NCBI RefSeq assembly: GCF_018491765.1
Contig: NZ_JABWCU010000011.1
Location: 1-64,000 of the forward strand
Length of the DNA stretch: 64,000 bases
Source of the DNA: Novosphingobium profundi
GTDB taxonomy: Bacteria; Pseudomonadota; Alphaproteobacteria; Sphingomonadales; Sphingomonadaceae
Direction: 5' to 3'
Made by a program: the position numbers and the translations under genes. This document shows positions 25,017-34,238 of the stretch, piece by piece (the stretch's first letter is position 1; every line of letters begins with the position of its first letter). The notes beneath the pieces were generated by a model. The model was not told where the DNA came from. It did not search any database and saw only the letters and a program-made list of their open reading frames with translations.

Positions 25017-27513
25017 CCCTCCTGCGCGGTCAGGCGTGCGAGGGGCTGCGCGGGCCCGGGGATGGCTCGATGGTTACCCGGCGGCACCCGAAGGCGGTGA
25101 CCTTTTCGTCGATGCCCCGCGCTGGGTCGCCGCGCGCTGGAAAGCGGTGGCGGGCGAACTCGCGCGGCTGGGTGAGGGCGACGCGGCGAGCCTGCAGGAG
25201 GCGACCAGCCGCAACGCCGCCGATCTTGGTCTGACCTTCCGCGTCACTGGCGACGAGGAGGAGCGCGCCTGGCCGGTGAACGCGATGCCCTTGGTGATCG
25301 GCGCGGAGGAGTGGTCCCGGCTCGAACGCGGCCTCGTCCAGCGCGCGCAGATGCTCGAGAAGCTCGCGGCCGACATCTACGGCGAACAGGCGCTGGTGAA
25401 ACAGGGGCACCTTCCGGCCGCGGTGATCGCGGGAAGCCCGTTCTTCGTGCGCCGGATGATCGGCCATCCCCCGCAGGGCGGGACATTCCTTCAGGTCTAT
25501 TCGGCCGAACTGGCGCGGGGGCCGCGCGGGCAATGGCGCGTGCTGCAGGACCGGGTGCGGCTCGCCAGCGGGATCGGCTACACGCTCGAGAACCGGCTCG
25601 CGCTCTCGCGCACGACCGGCGACCTGCTTTCGGCGAGCCACGTGCGGCGCACGGCTGGGTTCTTCGAGGACATGCGCGACGGCATGGCGGCGGCCTGCGG
25701 GCGCGAGCGGCCCCGTGTCGCACTGCTGACACCGGGGCGTTTCAACCAGACTTACGCCGAACAGGCGCATCTTGCGCGCTATCTCGGCCTGCCGCTGGTG
25801 GAGGGGCGCGACCTCTCGGTGATCGACAACCGTCTCTACGTCGGCACGATCGCGGGGCCCAAGCGGGTCGACGGGGTCTGGCGCTGGCTCAACACCGACC
25901 TGCTCGACCCGCTCGCCTTCGATGCGCGCACGCAGATCGGCGTGCCCAATCTGTTCGAGGCCTGGGCGGCGGGCGGGGTGGGCATGGCCAACGCGCCGGG
26001 CAGCGAAGTGCTCGAATCGCCGGCGCTTGCCGCCTTCATGCCGCGCCTGTGCCGCATCCTGCTTGGCGAGGAGCCGATCCTGCCCTCGATTGCGACCTGG
26101 TGGTGCGGCCAGGCGAGCGAGGGGGCAACCGTCGCCCGCCGGCTCGACCAGCTCGCACTGTTGCCCGCGTTCGGGCAGCCGGTCGAGGGTCTCCTCGGCC
26201 GCGATCCCGTGGCCGGTGCGCGCCTCTGCGAAGAGCCGCGCGCGTTGTTCCTCGAGGCGCTGAGGCGCCGTCCCATGGACTATTGCGGGCAGGAGATCGT
26301 CCAGTTGTCCACCGCGCCCGCGATCATCGAGGGGACAGTCGTGCCGCGCCCGTTCACCTTGCGCGCGTTCGTCGCACGCCGGGCCGACGGGAGCTGGACG
26401 GTGATGCCCGGCGGCTTTGCACGGCTTTCCTCGGATCATGCCTTGCCCACCACGATGATGGGCGAGGGGGATCTCTCCGCCGACGTCTGGGTGGTCGACG
26501 AGAAGGCGGCCGAACAGCACCAGCGCACCACGCTCTCGGGCGAACCGCCCATCTCGCGCGGGGGCGGCATCCTCGCCAGCCAGGCGGCGGACAATCTCTA
26601 CTGGTTCGGGCGCTACAACCAGCGCGCCGAGATCGTGCTGCGCGTCGTGCGTTCGCTGCTCGGCAACTCGATGGAAGGCGAAAGCGGACCGAGTGGCAGC
26701 GGTGCGGTTGCCGCGACGTTGCTGCGCCTGCTTGAAAGCTGGGGGGCGGCCGATCCGGGCAGCGTTGGCCAGCCGATCGAGAGCGTGTGCGGGCGTGCGC
26801 TTTCGGCGAACGATCTGGGTGGTTCGGTGGCGAGCCTGCTCAAGCAGCGTCTCGACGTGGGCATGAGCCTGCGTGAACGTTTTGCGCGCGACTTCTGGCG
26901 CATCGTCAGCCGCCCGATGCCCAGCGTTCCGGTCAGCCGCCCGCAGGCGATGCTGGCGAGCGCGCGCTGGCTGGGCGAGCATTTCAGCGCTCTTTCGGGC
27001 CTCGTTTCGGAGAACATGGTGCGTTCGGCGGCCTGGCGCTTCCTCAAGATCGGCGAGCGGATCGAGCGGGCTCAGGCGATCTGCCGCATGGCGCACGACC
27101 TGGCTGCGATCGTGGGCGAGGGAGAGGAGAGCGCGAGCGGTGTGCTGCTCGACTTGTGCGACAGTCAGATCGTCTACCGCACCCGCTACCTCACCGCGCC
27201 CAAGCCCAACCCGGTGCGCGACCTCGTGCTGCTCGATCCCGACAATCCGCGCGCGCTCGCCTTCCAGGTGGCCGACATCGTCGCCCACTTGCAGGCCTTG
27301 CCGAGCGTGCGCGACGACAACGTGCCCGAGGCGCCCTTGCGCGCCGCGCGCGCTTTGCTCGGCGAATTGCAGGCGGCGGTGGTGGCCGACCTTACACCGG
27401 CGCGCCTGCGCAGCTTCGAGACCCGCCTGTTCGCGCTCTCCGACGCGATCTCGCAGCGCTATTTCCTCCAGTTCGACCGGGAAGGCGCCGAAAGGCGGAC
27501 GAGATTGATGTGA
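25006..27513 (+). CDS. Circularly permuted ATP-grasp / alpha-E domain protein
   Basis: The probable start is GTG 25006, overlapping the previous stop by 11 bases, giving 835 residues. GTG 25036 is possible. The long in-frame extension upstream is the shadow of the previous gene. Residues about 60-480 form a circularly permuted ATP-grasp ligase (COG2308 type), with [57 protein letters not shown] and [15 protein letters not shown]. Residues about 530-830 form the helical alpha-E domain, with [15 protein letters not shown]. It probably ligates an amine to a carboxylate, with the flanking transglutaminases acting on the same product. Confidence 0.85.
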   Translation: MSTSPPARSGVRGAARARGWLDGYPAAPEGGDLFVDAPRWVAARWKAVAGELARLGEGDAASLQEATSRNAADLGLTFRVTGDEEERAWPVNAMPLVIGAEEWSRLERGLVQRAQMLEKLAADIYGEQALVKQGHLPAAVIAGSPFFVRRMIGHPPQGGTFLQVYSAELARGPRGQWRVLQDRVRLASGIGYTLENRLALSRTTGDLLSASHVRRTAGFFEDMRDGMAAACGRERPRVALLTPGRFNQTYAEQAHLARYLGLPLVEGRDLSVIDNRLYVGTIAGPKRVDGVWRWLNTDLLDPLAFDARTQIGVPNLFEAWAAGGVGMANAPGSEVLESPALAAFMPRLCRILLGEEPILPSIATWWCGQASEGATVARRLDQLALLPAFGQPVEGLLGRDPVAGARLCEEPRALFLEALRRRPMDYCGQEIVQLSTAPAIIEGTVVPRPFTLRAFVARRADGSWTVMPGGFARLSSDHALPTTMMGEGDLSADVWVVDEKAAEQHQRTTLSGEPPISRGGGILASQAADNLYWFGRYNQRAEIVLRVVRSLLGNSMEGESGPSGSGAVAATLLRLLESWGAADPGSVGQPIESVCGRALSANDLGGSVASLLKQRLDVGMSLRERFARDFWRIVSRPMPSVPVSRPQAMLASARWLGEHFSALSGLVSENMVRSAAWRFLKIGERIERAQAICRMAHDLAAIVGEGEESASGVLLDLCDSQIVYRTRYLTAPKPNPVRDLVLLDPDNPRALAFQVADIVAHLQALPSVRDDNVPEAPLRAARALLGELQAAVVADLTPARLRSFETRLFALSDAISQRYFLQFDREGAERRTRLM

Positions 27514-28409
27514 TGCGCTACGCCGTCAGCCACAAGACCACGCTCGCCTACGCCGCCCCGGTGCGCCTCGCGCAATTCAACGTGCGGCTGCGTCCCGCCG
27601 CCTGGCCGGGGCAGGTGGTCAGCGACTATGCGCTCACCGTCGATCCGCAGCCGGCGCGCATTTCCGAAGGCGATGGCAGCTATTACGTCAACGAAGCGCG
27701 CTTCGGGTTGCAGGAGGCGATTGAGCGGCTGACGATCGAGAGCCGCTTCACTGTCGAGCGCGAGGACGCGCCGTTCCTCTTTTCCGACGAAAAGGGGCCC
27801 GCGCTCAACGATTTGCGCGAGAAGGCGATGGCCTTGCCCGATCTCTCGGCGCTGGGACCGGCGTCCTACAGCTTCGCCTCGCCGATCGCGGTGGCCGAAC
27901 ACGAGATCGCGCTCTGGGCCGCGAACCACCTCGACGAGGCGATGCCGGTGATGGAAGCGGGGCGCACGCTCATGGAGGCGATCCACTCCGAATTCACCTT
28001 CGATGCGCGCGCGACGGCCACCGACACCGCGCCGATCGAGGCGTTCCGCAACCGTCACGGCGTGTGCCAGGACTTCACCCATGTGATGATCATTGCCGCG
28101 AGGGCGCGTGGCATTCCGGCGGCCTATGTCAGCGGCTACTTGCGCACGATCCCGCCCGAGGGAAAGGCGCGGCTGGTCGGCGCGGACGCGATGCACGCGT
28201 GGGTCAACTTATGGTGCGGTGAAACGCTCGGCTGGGTCGGGTTCGACCCCACCAACAACAAGCTCGCCGACGCCGACCACATCCTCGTCGGCATGGGGCG
28301 CGACTATTCGGACGTGGCCCCGCTCGACGGGACGTTCCGGGGCAATTCGGAGCAGACGATGTTCTACGCGGTCGACGTGGCGCCGCTCGACGCCTCCCCG
28401 CCCGCCTAG
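27513..28409 (+). CDS. Stand-alone transglutaminase-family protein
   Basis: This 298-residue protein has an N-terminal beta domain beginning [20 protein letters not shown]. The transglutaminase core has Cys185 in RHGVCQDFTHVMI, His228 in DAMHAWVNLWC and Asp245 in VGFDPTNNK, so the catalytic triad is intact. Its ATG shares one base with the previous stop (TGATG), showing tight translational coupling. No signal peptide is seen, so it acts in the cytosol. Most likely it is a protease or amidase-like partner of the ATP-grasp ligase. Function is inferred from operon membership. Confidence 0.85.
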   Translation: MRYAVSHKTTLAYAAPVRLAQFNVRLRPAAWPGQVVSDYALTVDPQPARISEGDGSYYVNEARFGLQEAIERLTIESRFTVEREDAPFLFSDEKGPALNDLREKAMALPDLSALGPASYSFASPIAVAEHEIALWAANHLDEAMPVMEAGRTLMEAIHSEFTFDARATATDTAPIEAFRNRHGVCQDFTHVMIIAARARGIPAAYVSGYLRTIPPEGKARLVGADAMHAWVNLWCGETLGWVGFDPTNNKLADADHILVGMGRDYSDVAPLDGTFRGNSEQTMFYAVDVAPLDASPPA

Positions 28410-28425
28410 GGCGCGCGCGAAGGGC

Positions 28426-28710
28426 ATGTCGGAAGCGATCCTGGCCGGATTGGCGGCGCTATTGCTCATCAATGGTGCGAGTGCCGCGCTCTTCGCGCTC
28501 GACAAGCGCCAGGCGCGGCTGCGCGGATCACGCGTGCCCGAGCGCACCTTGTTGCTGGCCGCGCTCCTGGGCGGCAGCCCCGGCGCCTACTGGGCGCGCG
28601 GCCGCTTCCGGCACAAGACCCGGAAGCAGCCGTTCAGCGCCCGGCTCCATGCCATCGCCCTTGCCCAGCTTGCGCTGCTCGGGGCGCTGGCCTGGTGGTG
28701 GCTGCGCTAG
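28426..28710 (+). CDS. DUF1294 small membrane protein
   Basis: This 94-residue protein has an N-terminal hydrophobic segment (LAGLAALLLINGASAALFAL), then the DUF1294 hallmark DKRQARLRGSRVPE followed by LLLAALLGGSPGAYWA and the RFRHKTRKQPF motif. A second membrane segment precedes WWWLR. The family role is unknown. It lies 16 bases after the transglutaminase gene, so it is probably in the same transcript, though DUF1294 is not a regular partner of that system. The gene converges on the next one. Confidence 0.8.
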   Translation: MSEAILAGLAALLLINGASAALFALDKRQARLRGSRVPERTLLLAALLGGSPGAYWARGRFRHKTRKQPFSARLHAIALAQLALLGALAWWWLR

Positions 28711-28728
28711 GCCAGATGGCCTAGCACG

Positions 28729-29175
28729 TCAGTCGCGACGGTCGCGCAAGGCCACCGTCTCGCCCGGGAAGATCCCGGCAATGGCAAGCGCGCTGCCGAT
28801 CCGTCCGAGCGTCGCGAGCATGTCGCCCACGGCGTCCTCGGCGACTACCATCTCGAGCGTCGTGCGGGTCGGAGCGGGGCCGCGATCGCGCAGTGAACTG
28901 ACGAGTTCAAGCAGGATCGCCTCGTGCTCGGAGACATGGTCGCAGCCCACGGGGCAGAACTGGAACGTCTCGAGCGCCTCGCGGTTGAGCAGCAGCATGG
29001 CCCGGTGGAAGGGCTGAAGGGCGCCGATCATGCGCCACTTTGCGAAAGCCGGGGCAAGCATCTGCGCGGGGCAGTGGCGCTTGCCGATCGCGGTGACCCA
29101 CGCGCGCATCGACCAGACGAGAAAGCGGCAACCCTCGTCGAGTGTGCTGAGCGGGCGGTCGACATACTGGTACAT
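28729..29175 (-). CDS. Conserved hypothetical protein, probably Fur-regulated
   Basis: This 148-residue soluble, mostly helical protein starts MYQYVDRPLSTLDEGCRFLV at ATG 29175. I do not recognise the family. It contains four Cys, two in FQFCPVGCDHVSEHEA, which with neighbouring His and Glu residues could bind a metal. There is no signal peptide. Upstream lie a plausible promoter (TTGACG, 16 bases, TATCAA) and a strong Fur box overlapping the transcription start. Iron starvation should therefore induce it. A role in iron sparing or iron-protein turnover is speculative. Confidence 0.7.
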   Translation of the reverse strand: MYQYVDRPLSTLDEGCRFLVWSMRAWVTAIGKRHCPAQMLAPAFAKWRMIGALQPFHRAMLLLNREALETFQFCPVGCDHVSEHEAILLELVSSLRDRGPAPTRTTLEMVVAEDAVGDMLATLGRIGSALAIAGIFPGETVALRDRRD

Positions 29176-29260
29176 GGACGTTCTCCATCGGGGCTGCGGC
29201 GTGGCCGGAAAGGGCCGTGAAAACAAAAAAGCGGCAACCATCGAATCTGGGCTTGCAGAT

Positions 29261-29279
29261 GCGAATGATTATCATTAGC
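29261..29279 (-). promoter_or_regulatory. Fur box
   Basis: GCGAATGATTATCATTAGC matches 15 of 19 positions of the consensus GATAATGATAATCATTATC and is nearly palindromic. On the minus strand it directly follows TTGACG (29309-29304) and TATCAA (29287-29282), so bound Fur would block transcription of the gene at 28729-29175. Confidence 0.8.
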
Positions 29280-29384
29280 TATTGATACGCGGCTTGATGC
29301 TTCCGTCAAGTCCCATGGAATTCGAGGTCAGAGCCCTACCCCGGCTCGCGTCATGGGGCCTCGCAATTCCCATCCTGTGTCCTT

Positions 29385-29426
29385 GGCCGGGGCGGCTCCT
29401 TGCCTTGCCTGCCCCGGCCTTTTTTT
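29385..29426 (+). terminator. Orphan rho-independent terminator (plus strand)
   Basis: GGCCGGGGC and GCCCCGGCC form a perfect nine-base stem with a 17-base loop, followed by seven Ts. The opposite side lacks a T-tract, so it works only on plus-strand transcripts. No plus-strand gene ends nearby. Confidence 0.8.
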
Positions 29427-29547
29427 GAGGACAGACAGGGACATCCGGCGCCGACTGGCGCAGGGCGAAAATGATCCCCCGGTCGTTCAGAGGTTTTGCC
29501 GAAGTTATGCACAACCCTGTCCCCACGCTGGGGCAAGGGGCTGGACG

Positions 29548-30207
29548 TCAGCCGCGCGCCGCGCGCACCGCCGCGCCGCCCGCGAACGGTGCGATCGCCA
29601 GGAGCACGAGGCTGGCCGCGCCGGTCAAGGCAAGGCCGCTTTCGCCGCCGATGGCAAGGCTGCCCGCACCGAAGATCAGGATCGGTACCGCCATCGGGAT
29701 CACCAGCAGGCCAGCCAGCGCGGCGCCGCCCCTGAGGCCCGCGGTGAGCGCCGCCACTGTCACGCCAAGCGCGGCAAGCCCGGGTGTGCCCGCGAGCAGG
29801 CCGAGTTCGACGATGCGCAAGGTCTTCGCCTCGAGGCCCAGCAGCGCGGCGGCGGGCAGCGTCGCCAGCATCAGCGGCGGGCCGAAGCTCAGCCAATGGG
29901 CCAGTACGCGCACCGCGATGACCAGTTCCTCGGAGATGCCGCGCAGCGCCCACTGGTCGAACTGGCCCTGTTCGATGTCGGGTTCGACCAGCCGATCGAG
30001 CGGGAGGATCGCGGCGAGCAGCGCGGCGACCCAGATCACGCCCCCACCGGTCCGGGCCAGCAGCGGGGCGTCGGGACCGACCGCGAAGGGGTAGAGCATC
30101 GCCACCGAGAGGAAGAACAGGACCGGCATCAGCGCGCCGCCGCCGCGTCCGCCCAGGAGCAGCCGCGCGAGGTCGCGCTTCAGGAGAGACGCCACGCGCC
30201 CGCTCAT
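29548..30207 (-). CDS. ccmB: Heme exporter membrane subunit CcmB
   Basis: This 219-residue protein has six membrane segments. It begins MSGRVASLLKRDLARLLLGG and contains ALMPVLFFLSVAMLYPFAVG, RLVEPDIEQGQFDQWALRGI and LPAAALLGLE. The D-x-x-x-G-Q-x-D block is typical of CcmB. With CcmA it forms the ABC unit that releases holo-CcmE during cytochrome c maturation. Its start overlaps the ccmA stop by four bases. The other ccm genes are not in this window. Confidence 0.92.
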   Translation of the reverse strand: MSGRVASLLKRDLARLLLGGRGGGALMPVLFFLSVAMLYPFAVGPDAPLLARTGGGVIWVAALLAAILPLDRLVEPDIEQGQFDQWALRGISEELVIAVRVLAHWLSFGPPLMLATLPAAALLGLEAKTLRIVELGLLAGTPGLAALGVTVAALTAGLRGGAALAGLLVIPMAVPILIFGAGSLAIGGESGLALTGAASLVLLAIAPFAGGAAVRAARG

Positions 30208-30794
30208 GCCGCGTAGTCCGCCAGCGCGAGGGAGCGAAGGCCCGGCAGCGCGAACGGCTGGTGCGAGGCAACGAGCGCGATGCCGCCGCCTGCGCAATGT
30301 TCGCGCACGATCGTCTCGGTCAACGCCACGGCGTGGACGTCGAGCCCGTTCAGCGGCTCGTCGAGCAGCCAGAGCGGCGCGTTCTGCCCGATCAGCCGCG
30401 CGAGCGCGGCGCGTTTCTTCTGCCCGGTCGAGAGATAGCGCACGGGCACGTCGGTGAGATCGGCAAGGCCGAGCCGTTCGAGCGCGGCCCGGGCCTCGTC
30501 CGGGGCGGTGCCGTCGATGGCTTGCCAGAAGGCCAGCGCGTCGCCGAGCGAACGGGTGGGGTCGAGCGCGGGGCGTTCGTCGACGAGGCCGATCGCGCCG
30601 GCACGTTCGACCGTGCCCGCAAAGGCGGGGGCGAGCCCGGCGACGATGCGCAGCAGGCTGGATTTGCCGATGCCGTTGCCGCCGGCAACCTGCACGGCCT
30701 GCCCTGCGTTGAGGTCCATCGACAGGCCGCGAAACAGCAGCCGGTCACCGCGGCGGCAGGCAAGCTCACGGATTGCGATTTTGACCTCTTGCAT
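30204..30794 (-). CDS. ccmA: Heme ABC exporter ATPase CcmA
   Basis: This 196-residue ATPase starts MQEVKIAIRELACRRGDRLL. Walker A is GGNGIGKSS (about 38-46), the ABC signature is YLSTGQKKRAALARL, and Walker B is LWLLDEPLNGLD, followed by VASHQPF with the H-loop. The TGQKKR signature variant is characteristic of CcmA. It uses ATP to load or release heme on CcmE, working with CcmB encoded immediately downstream. All motifs are intact and the length is normal. Confidence 0.94.
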   Translation of the reverse strand: MQEVKIAIRELACRRGDRLLFRGLSMDLNAGQAVQVAGGNGIGKSSLLRIVAGLAPAFAGTVERAGAIGLVDERPALDPTRSLGDALAFWQAIDGTAPDEARAALERLGLADLTDVPVRYLSTGQKKRAALARLIGQNAPLWLLDEPLNGLDVHAVALTETIVREHCAGGGIALVASHQPFALPGLRSLALADYAA

Positions 30795-30872
30795 GACGCC
30801 GTGCCCTAGTGGAAAGCCCCCGTTCTGCCAAGCGTTCTGGCGTGGCAGGCGATTCGTTGGAAGTGTTTCGTC

Positions 30873-31181
30873 ATGCCCTTGTCTTGCCTCACGAATTCCC
30901 AGCGCGACACGCTTCTGTCCGAGCACGGCGCGTGGCACTTGCGCGCGGACGGCAAGGCGATCGTGCGCCACTTCGCGTTCGCCGACTTCAACACTGCGTT
31001 CGGTTTCATGACCCGCGTCGCGCTTCAGGCCGACAAGCTCGATCATCACCCCGAGTGGAGCAACGTCTACAACCGGGTGGAGATCACGCTCACCACGCAC
31101 GACGTCGACGGCCTGAGCGAGCGCGACGTCGCGCTGGCGCAGTTCATCGACGTGGCCGCTGCGGCGGCAGGCGCGGGCTGA
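30873..31181 (+). CDS. phhB: 4a-hydroxytetrahydrobiopterin dehydratase
   Basis: This 102-residue pterin-4a-carbinolamine dehydratase contains [33 protein letters not shown] in segments, with the catalytic His-His-Pro-x-W and following Asn-x-Val. It recycles oxidised tetrahydrobiopterin after aromatic hydroxylation. The family is small, cytosolic and tetrameric. No phenylalanine hydroxylase is adjacent, so a general pterin or molybdopterin role is possible. The next gene starts on the base after its stop. Confidence 0.92.
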   Translation: MPLSCLTNSQRDTLLSEHGAWHLRADGKAIVRHFAFADFNTAFGFMTRVALQADKLDHHPEWSNVYNRVEITLTTHDVDGLSERDVALAQFIDVAAAAAGAG

Positions 31182-32321
31182 ATGGCCGAGCGGGGCCCCG
31201 AAAACCGCGAAATGGACGATCGCTTCCTCACCCGGCCGCTGTCGGTCGCGCTCGATTTCGCGCGCTTCCTCGCCGCCTTCCTGGTGGTGGTCGGGCACAG
31301 CGTGCAATTGCATCTCTATACCGGATATTACCCGTTCAGCGGGCGGCTCCAGCATTACTGCGTGATCGTGTTCTTCGTCCTTTCCGGGCTGGTCATCTCG
31401 ACCTCGGTGACGGCGCGTCGCTCAAGCCTCGCGCGCTACACGATCGCGCGCGTCAGCCGCATCCTGCCCGTGGCGATCCCGGCCTTGCTCTTCGCCGCGC
31501 TCGCGGCCTATGCGCTGACCGGGCCAGTGCAAGTGCGGATCGACAACAGCCCGGACGACCCCTTGCTCTTTGCCGAGCGCATCCTGCCCCCACTGGTGTT
31601 CATCAGCGCCTGGCCGGGCATGCCTGCGCCGGTCTGGAACCCGCCCTACTGGTCGCTGTGCTACGAGGTGTGGTATTATGCGATCTTCGCGCTGGCCTTC
31701 TTCTTGCGTGGCTGGTGGCGGGTGGCGGCGGTGGCGCTGGCGTGCTTTCTCGCGGGCTCGACCCTCTTGCTGCTGTTTCCGGTCTGGCTGCTTGGAGTGG
31801 CGCTGACGCGTGTTCCCGCGGCGCGCAGACTGCCGCTCGCTTGCGCTCCGGTGGTGCTGGTGGGGTGCCTGCTCGCTGCCTGGGGTCTGTTCCAGGTCGA
31901 TCGCGAAGTGCTCAATCCGCTCGCGGCCGAGGTCTGGCCGGACAAGCTCAAATGGTCCTCCTGCGTCCTCTCGGACTACGTCATGGGGCTGATCATGAGC
32001 GCGGCGGTGATTGCGCTTCGTCCGGTCGTCAACTGGCTCGCGGAGCCGGTGATGAAGCTGCAGCGGCCAGCGCAGGCGCTCGCGGGCTTTTCTTTCACAC
32101 TCTACCTGTTCCACTGGCCGCTGATCCAGTTGCTGCGCTCCTGGGGCCTTCAGGCTGGCGAGAGCCCGTGGCTCTGGGCGGCCTTGCTCGGACTGGTCGT
32201 CACGCTCAGCGCGGCCTTTTCGATCCTGACCGAGCGCCAGTCGCCGCATGTTCGTGGCTGGATGGAGCGGCGCTTCCTGCCCGAGCGGGGAGTGCCCGAT
32301 GCGCGGGCCGTCGTCGCCTGA
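31182..32321 (+). CDS. Acyltransferase 3 (OafA/NodX-like) membrane protein
   Basis: This 379-residue protein has about ten membrane helices. The N-terminal block SVALDFARFLAAFLVVVGHS carries the catalytic-type Arg and His of the family, and YCVIVFFVLSGLVISTS is the usual second helix. WNPPYWSLCYEVWYYAIFAL and LYLFHWPLIQLLRS complete the pattern. These enzymes O-acetylate surface polysaccharides or lipids from cytosolic acyl donors. The ATG abuts the phhB stop; ATG 31212 is an alternative. It is followed by a membrane glycosyltransferase, so surface-glycan modification is likely. Confidence 0.85.
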   Translation: MAERGPENREMDDRFLTRPLSVALDFARFLAAFLVVVGHSVQLHLYTGYYPFSGRLQHYCVIVFFVLSGLVISTSVTARRSSLARYTIARVSRILPVAIPALLFAALAAYALTGPVQVRIDNSPDDPLLFAERILPPLVFISAWPGMPAPVWNPPYWSLCYEVWYYAIFALAFFLRGWWRVAAVALACFLAGSTLLLLFPVWLLGVALTRVPAARRLPLACAPVVLVGCLLAAWGLFQVDREVLNPLAAEVWPDKLKWSSCVLSDYVMGLIMSAAVIALRPVVNWLAEPVMKLQRPAQALAGFSFTLYLFHWPLIQLLRSWGLQAGESPWLWAALLGLVVTLSAAFSILTERQSPHVRGWMERRFLPERGVPDARAVVA

Positions 32322-33804
32322 GCGCCGATGGCGGGCGCGTGAGCGCTCCGCCTTGTACGCCGCGCTGGGTGGCGCTTTCCTCGTTTTCGCCCTTTTGGCG
32401 ATCGCCCATCGCGGACCTTGGTACGACGAGCTCTACACTTATTACATGACGCGCCCCGGGCAGCCCTTCGGCGCGCTGTGGGCCGGTTGGCTGCGCGACA
32501 ACCATCCGCCGACGTACTATTTCCTCGCTTGGCTGGCCAATCTCTTCGGCCCCGCGCTGGTGGCGCATCGGTTGATCAACCTTGTCATCGCAGGCGCGGC
32601 GCTGTCGGTGCTCTGGGCCTTGGCGCGGGTGTGCACGGCCTTGCGGCCGCTGCTGTTCGCCTATCTCGTCGCCTGTGCGAGCTACCCTTCCGCCGTGATG
32701 CAGGTGGCCGAACTGCGCTCCAACTTCCTGGCCTACGCGAGCGCGGCCCTGGCGGTGGCGGCGCTGGTCGGTCTGGCCACGCCGGAAAGCCGCCGGGGAA
32801 GGGGGAGGGCCGCGGTGCTCTGCACCGTCCTTGCATTCGCCTTCTGCGTGCACCTGGCCGAGACGGTCATCGTCGCGGGGGTGTGCGCTGCGTTCGGCCT
32901 GCGCCTGCTGCTCGAGCGCGCCTTGCCGCAAGCCGCTCGCCTTGCCGTGATCGGTGCGCTCGCCGCGGTGCCGTTCGTGCTGTGCATGGCGGTGCAGTTG
33001 GCGACCATCGCGGGCAACACGCAGGTCTTCTGGATCGCAGGCGGCCTTTCCGCGGCGCGCTGGGCGATCGAGCTGGAAGTCCTCGCCAACCTCGCGGCCA
33101 ATCCGGCACTCACCCTGGCGGGGCTGGTTGGCCTCGCGTTCCTTGTCGCAGGCGATTTTCGCCGTCGACGCGTTTCGGAACCTCTCCGGCTGGTCCTGAC
33201 GCTGGCCGGTGGACTGGCCCTGGCGGTGGCGATGCTGGTGGTGATCCATCTCCAGCGTCCGTTCATCATCGACCGCTACCTCGTCGGCCTTCATCCGCCG
33301 ATCGGGATGATCATGGCGATCGGGAGCGCTTCTGCGCTGGAGCGGCTCGGCAAGGGAGGGCGCACGCTGCTTTGCGTGGCGCTTGTGGCGGGGGCGATCT
33401 GGGCCATGGCGGCGGCAGAGCGGCTGGTCGAGGCGCGCACCAGTTGGGACGGAACAGGGGCAGCCATCGGCGAGCTGGTGCGCGCCTGTCCGACAACGCG
33501 GGTCTACAGCGATACGGCCTGGAACCGCGTCACGCTTGACCTTCCCCCGCGCGACAACCGTGCGGTGATCCCGTTTGCCTACCGCTGGGTGGCGCAGCGC
33601 CATGGCTTTGCGCTGACGGACGCGCGTTCGCGTGACCTTTCGCCGGCGTGCCCCACCGTGTTCTGGACCGAGCACGTCGCCGGGCAGTCGCCTTCGGCGG
33701 GGGCCATCATCGCTTCGCTGCGCGCGCGTGGCTTTGCGATCGGAACTGCGGACCTGCGCCGGATCGGCGACGGCTGGCTGCTGGTGGTTGCGCCCGATGG
33801 CTGA
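32299..33804 (+). CDS. Membrane-bound glycosyltransferase (GT39/ArnT-like)
   Basis: The start at ATG 32299 follows GGGGAG and overlaps the acyltransferase by 23 bases, giving 501 residues. About nine to eleven hydrophobic helices follow an N-terminal GPWYDELYTYYMT, where the Asp-Glu pair is the usual catalytic motif of GT-C polyprenyl-phosphate sugar transferases. DNHPPTYYFLAWLANLFG is the second family block. The C-terminal about 120 residues are periplasmic. It probably moves a lipid-linked sugar onto an envelope acceptor. The precise substrate is unknown. Confidence 0.75.
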   Translation: MRGPSSPERRWRARERSALYAALGGAFLVFALLAIAHRGPWYDELYTYYMTRPGQPFGALWAGWLRDNHPPTYYFLAWLANLFGPALVAHRLINLVIAGAALSVLWALARVCTALRPLLFAYLVACASYPSAVMQVAELRSNFLAYASAALAVAALVGLATPESRRGRGRAAVLCTVLAFAFCVHLAETVIVAGVCAAFGLRLLLERALPQAARLAVIGALAAVPFVLCMAVQLATIAGNTQVFWIAGGLSAARWAIELEVLANLAANPALTLAGLVGLAFLVAGDFRRRRVSEPLRLVLTLAGGLALAVAMLVVIHLQRPFIIDRYLVGLHPPIGMIMAIGSASALERLGKGGRTLLCVALVAGAIWAMAAAERLVEARTSWDGTGAAIGELVRACPTTRVYSDTAWNRVTLDLPPRDNRAVIPFAYRWVAQRHGFALTDARSRDLSPACPTVFWTEHVAGQSPSAGAIIASLRARGFAIGTADLRRIGDGWLLVVAPDG

Positions 33805-33854
33805 GAACGCACGCGCTTTGCAAGTCGCGGCGCGGCGGACTAGAGGCGCTGGCC

Positions 33855-34214
33855 ATGCGCACGTTCGACAAGATCATATCCGACCGGGGCTCGAAATACG
33901 CGGTGTCAGGGGCGCCGTGCCGCGACGCCAATGAGGCACGCCGATTGATCGAAGGCCTCAAGAGCGCGCGCAAGTTCGCCAAGGCCACCCACAACAGCTG
34001 GGGGCTGATCGGCGAGGATGGCCCGGTCAAGAACGACGATGGCGAGAGCGGGGCAGGGATGATCATCCTCCAGCAACTCGAAGCCGCAGGGCTCGAACGG
34101 CACCTCGTCGTGGTCACGCGCTGGTATGGTGGCAAGCACCTGGGGGGCGATCGGTTTCGCCACGTGCGCGACGCGGTGACGTATTATCTGGAAGCTCTGA
34201 ACGGGCCTGCCTGA
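33855..34214 (+). CDS. YigZ/IMPACT N-terminal family protein (short form)
   Basis: This 119-residue protein has SKYAVSGAPCRDANEARRLI, THNSWGLIGEDGPVKNDDGE, GAGMIILQQLE and VVVTRWYGGKHLGGDRFRHV. These are the blocks of the UPF0029 (IMPACT/YigZ) domain, which binds translation factors or nucleic acid in other members. Typical bacterial YigZ is about 200 residues with an extra C-terminal domain that is absent here, so it is a natural short form rather than a visible truncation. No operon partner is evident. Confidence 0.8.
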   Translation: MRTFDKIISDRGSKYAVSGAPCRDANEARRLIEGLKSARKFAKATHNSWGLIGEDGPVKNDDGESGAGMIILQQLEAAGLERHLVVVTRWYGGKHLGGDRFRHVRDAVTYYLEALNGPA

Positions 34215-34238
34215 GCGAGGCCCCGTACTCCCGCGCGC

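Larger units (their letters stand above)
29176..29547. other. Intergenic region with Fur box and plus-strand terminator
   Basis: This 372-base stretch separates two minus-strand transcripts. It holds a minus-strand promoter and Fur box (29261-29309), a strong plus-strand terminator (29385-29426) with no known plus-strand gene before it, and a stem-loop CCCTGTCCCC-ACGCT-GGGGCAAGGG (29517-29541) just beyond ccmB. I see no credible open frame. Confidence 0.6.
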
